Source: Parashewanella sp049608225 (lineage in GTDB: Bacteria > Pseudomonadota > Gammaproteobacteria > Enterobacterales > Shewanellaceae). Taken from it: DNA of 64,000 nt. The stretch lies in NCBI GenBank assembly GCA_049608225.1, contig JBMYXI010000002.1, positions 1 through 64,000 of the forward strand. Reading direction: 5' to 3'. This document shows positions 62,840 through 64,000 of this stretch, piece after piece; within the stretch, counting starts at the first letter, position 1; each line of letters starts with the position of its first letter. The translations under genes and the position numbers were made by a program. Below the pieces are notes generated by a model. That model saw only the letters and a program-made list of their open reading frames with translations. It was not told where the DNA came from and did no database searches.

Positions 62840-63108
62840 TTAGGGGCTGTTTATCTTTATTGATATTTTCAGCAACCGGTTATTTTTGACGTTAGCAAAG
62901 CGGAGCAAACGTTATTTAGTTATTCTAAATGAGTGCAGCGACAATGCAGCTAGCGTTAAAAATAACCATTGCCCTATGGGCTGAGCCTAAATCATCTTAC
63001 TCTGCGTTGAAAACACTTTATTTAGATGACTAAACGACTCTGTTTCCGCCTTGATTAAGGCGATTTATTGCTCAGCTGAATTATTAAACAAAGATCAACA
63101 GCCCCTAA
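62840..63108. mobile_element. MITE-like element, 269 bp
   Basis: Terminal inverted repeats TTAGGGGCTGTTTATCTTT (62840-62858) and AAAGATCAACAGCCCCTAA (63090-63108) match at 18 of 19 positions. The innermost motif GGGGCTGTT is bordered by TA on both sides, the target choice of the IS630/Tc1-mariner group. A second inverted pair lies inside: GGTTATTTTTGACGTTAGC (62878-62896) with GCTAGCGTTAAAAATAACC (62949-62967), 17 of 19. No open reading frame of useful size. It fills the gap between the gene at 62266 and putA. Confidence 0.75.
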
Positions 63109-63131
63109 TGTTTTTGCTGTTCCCAGTAAAA

Positions 63132-63155
63132 AAGGCTAAGTCTTCACTTAGCCTT
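63132..63155 (-). terminator. Terminator of putA
   Basis: Stem AAGGCTAAG/CTTAGCCTT, 6 nt loop, T run on the minus strand; 25 nt after the putA stop. Confidence 0.87.
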
Positions 63156-63179
63156 AACATCTTGATCGGTCAAAAGATG

Positions 63180-64000
63180 TTATTCTTCACCGTCACCTAG
63201 TGACAATAAGGTCGCATTACCACCAATGGCAGTAATGTTATTGGTGCGTGTCTTTTCAGTGACAAAACGCGTTAGGTAATGTGGTCCACCAGCTTTAGGT
63301 CCTGTACCAGAAAGTCCTTGCCCACCAAATGGTTGCACACCAACAACTGCGCCAATTTGGTTACGGTTAATGTAAACATTACCGACATCAACTTTCTCGG
63401 CAATTTCCAATGCATGACCTTCATTGCGACTATGAATACCTAAGGTTAACCCGAAACCTGTACTGTTAATGTCAGCAATCACTTTATCAAGATCTTTCGC
63501 AGCATAACGGATCACATGCAAGATTGGTCCAAAATGTTCTTTCTCAAGCACTTTAATCGAATCAATTTCAACCGCAGTTGGCGCAACAAAGTGGCCATTT
63601 TCCGTTGCTTGTGGCAGATCAATTTGCTTGATCAGCTTACCCACTTGCTTGATGTGATCAATATGCGCATTCAAGTTTGCTTTCGCCGTTGCATCAATCA
63701 CAGGACCTACATCAGTTTTGTATTCACCAGGATGACCAATTGATAACTCTTCCATTGCACCTTGCATGACATCAATAACGCGATCAGCAATATCTTGCTG
63801 CACATACAGCACACGTAATGCTGAGCAGCGTTGACCTGCACTGGTGAAAGAAGAAGCCACAACATCGTTGACCACTTGCTCAGGTTGAGACGTTGAGTCG
63901 ACAACCATCGCATTTTGACCACCAGTTTCAGCGATTAATGGAATGATAGCACCATCACGATTTGCCAAGGTTAAATTGATGCGTTTTGCTGTACCCGTTG
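63180..64000 (-). CDS. putA: Bifunctional proline dehydrogenase/P5C dehydrogenase PutA (C-terminal part)
   Basis: About 273 residues are visible; the gene continues beyond the right edge, since the frame stays open to 63998 (TGTAKRINLTLANRDGAI...). Aldehyde dehydrogenase features: LIAETGGQNAMVVD with the conserved Glu, SFTSAGQRCSALR with the catalytic Cys, EKEHFGPILHVIRY, and the end NQIGAVVGVQPFGGQGLSGTGPKAGG. The segment GNATLLSLGDGEE is the PutA C-terminal end. Oxidises proline to glutamate. Confidence 0.95.
   Translation of the reverse strand, partial: TGTAKRINLTLANRDGAIIPLIAETGGQNAMVVDSTSQPEQVVNDVVASSFTSAGQRCSALRVLYVQQDIADRVIDVMQGAMEELSIGHPGEYKTDVGPVIDATAKANLNAHIDHIKQVGKLIKQIDLPQATENGHFVAPTAVEIDSIKVLEKEHFGPILHVIRYAAKDLDKVIADINSTGFGLTLGIHSRNEGHALEIAEKVDVGNVYINRNQIGAVVGVQPFGGQGLSGTGPKAGGPHYLTRFVTEKTRTNNITAIGGNATLLSLGDGEE

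Noticed and set aside
1..64000. CRISPR arrays, tRNA or rRNA genes
   Set aside because: No regular short direct repeats with unique spacers, and no cloverleaf or rRNA sequence was recognised; the only repeated units are attC sites with one gene between each.

Overview
The window looks like a piece of chromosome from a marine gammaproteobacterium of the Alteromonadales (Colwellia/Thalassotalea-like). The reasons are the AT-rich DNA, a complete gammaproteobacterial dcw cluster, the rpmG-rpmB-radC / coaBC-dut-slmA and lptM-lysA-dapF-DUF484-xerC-yigB blocks, and a chromosomal integron. The order-level placement is inference from gene content and protein style; no rRNA or tRNA gene is visible.

Region 1 (1-4202): the attI end of a chromosomal (sedentary) integron. 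An integrase gene (intI, + strand) with a perfect-half-site LexA box faces away from a minus-strand array of at least seven gene cassettes separated by 92-97 bp attC sites; the array runs off the left edge. A candidate cassette promoter (Pc) lies between intI and the first cassette. All cassette products are small and none is recognised.

Region 2 (4203-9861): dusA; then a sigma-54-type promoter with an upstream inverted repeat driving a chain of very small, overlapping membrane-protein genes that includes a PspC-domain gene (a phage-shock-like operon without pspA); then a crotonase, and a run of a PCu(A)C copper chaperone with a natural His tail, a DUF2333 protein and a TIGR04219-type outer-membrane barrel.

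Region 3 (9862-31100): secA, an M23 peptidase, dciA (DUF721), lpxC and the whole dcw cluster in reverse (mraZ-rsmH-ftsL-ftsI-murE-murF-mraY-murD-ftsW-murG-murC-ftsQ-ftsA-ftsZ). Most neighbours overlap or nearly touch. There is no ddl gene between murC and ftsQ. Three GTGGRW direct repeats at exact 10 bp spacing precede mraZ, as expected for MraZ autoregulation.

Region 4 (31100-41540): a decayed IS630-like transposase, a TPR sensor with a degenerate GGDEF domain, a FadL-like porin, glpK, recQ, rarD, a small membrane protein of unknown function, rpmG-rpmB and radC.

Region 5 (41640-55440): coaBC-dut-slmA, then a leucine-rich-repeat lipoprotein and folE placed between slmA and pyrE-rph, yicC, the lptM-lysA-dapF-DUF484-xerC-yigB block, and two accessory genes: a gene of unknown function whose Shine-Dalgarno sits in a hairpin, and an ankyrin-repeat gene.

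Region 6 (55500-64000): uvrA, a PAP2 phosphatase, an MJ1255/VC2487-family glycosyltransferase, aroQ, a SieB-like membrane protein, tcdA, an unknown membrane protein, a 269 bp MITE-like element with 19 bp terminal inverted repeats and flanking TA, and the C-terminal part of putA running off the right edge.
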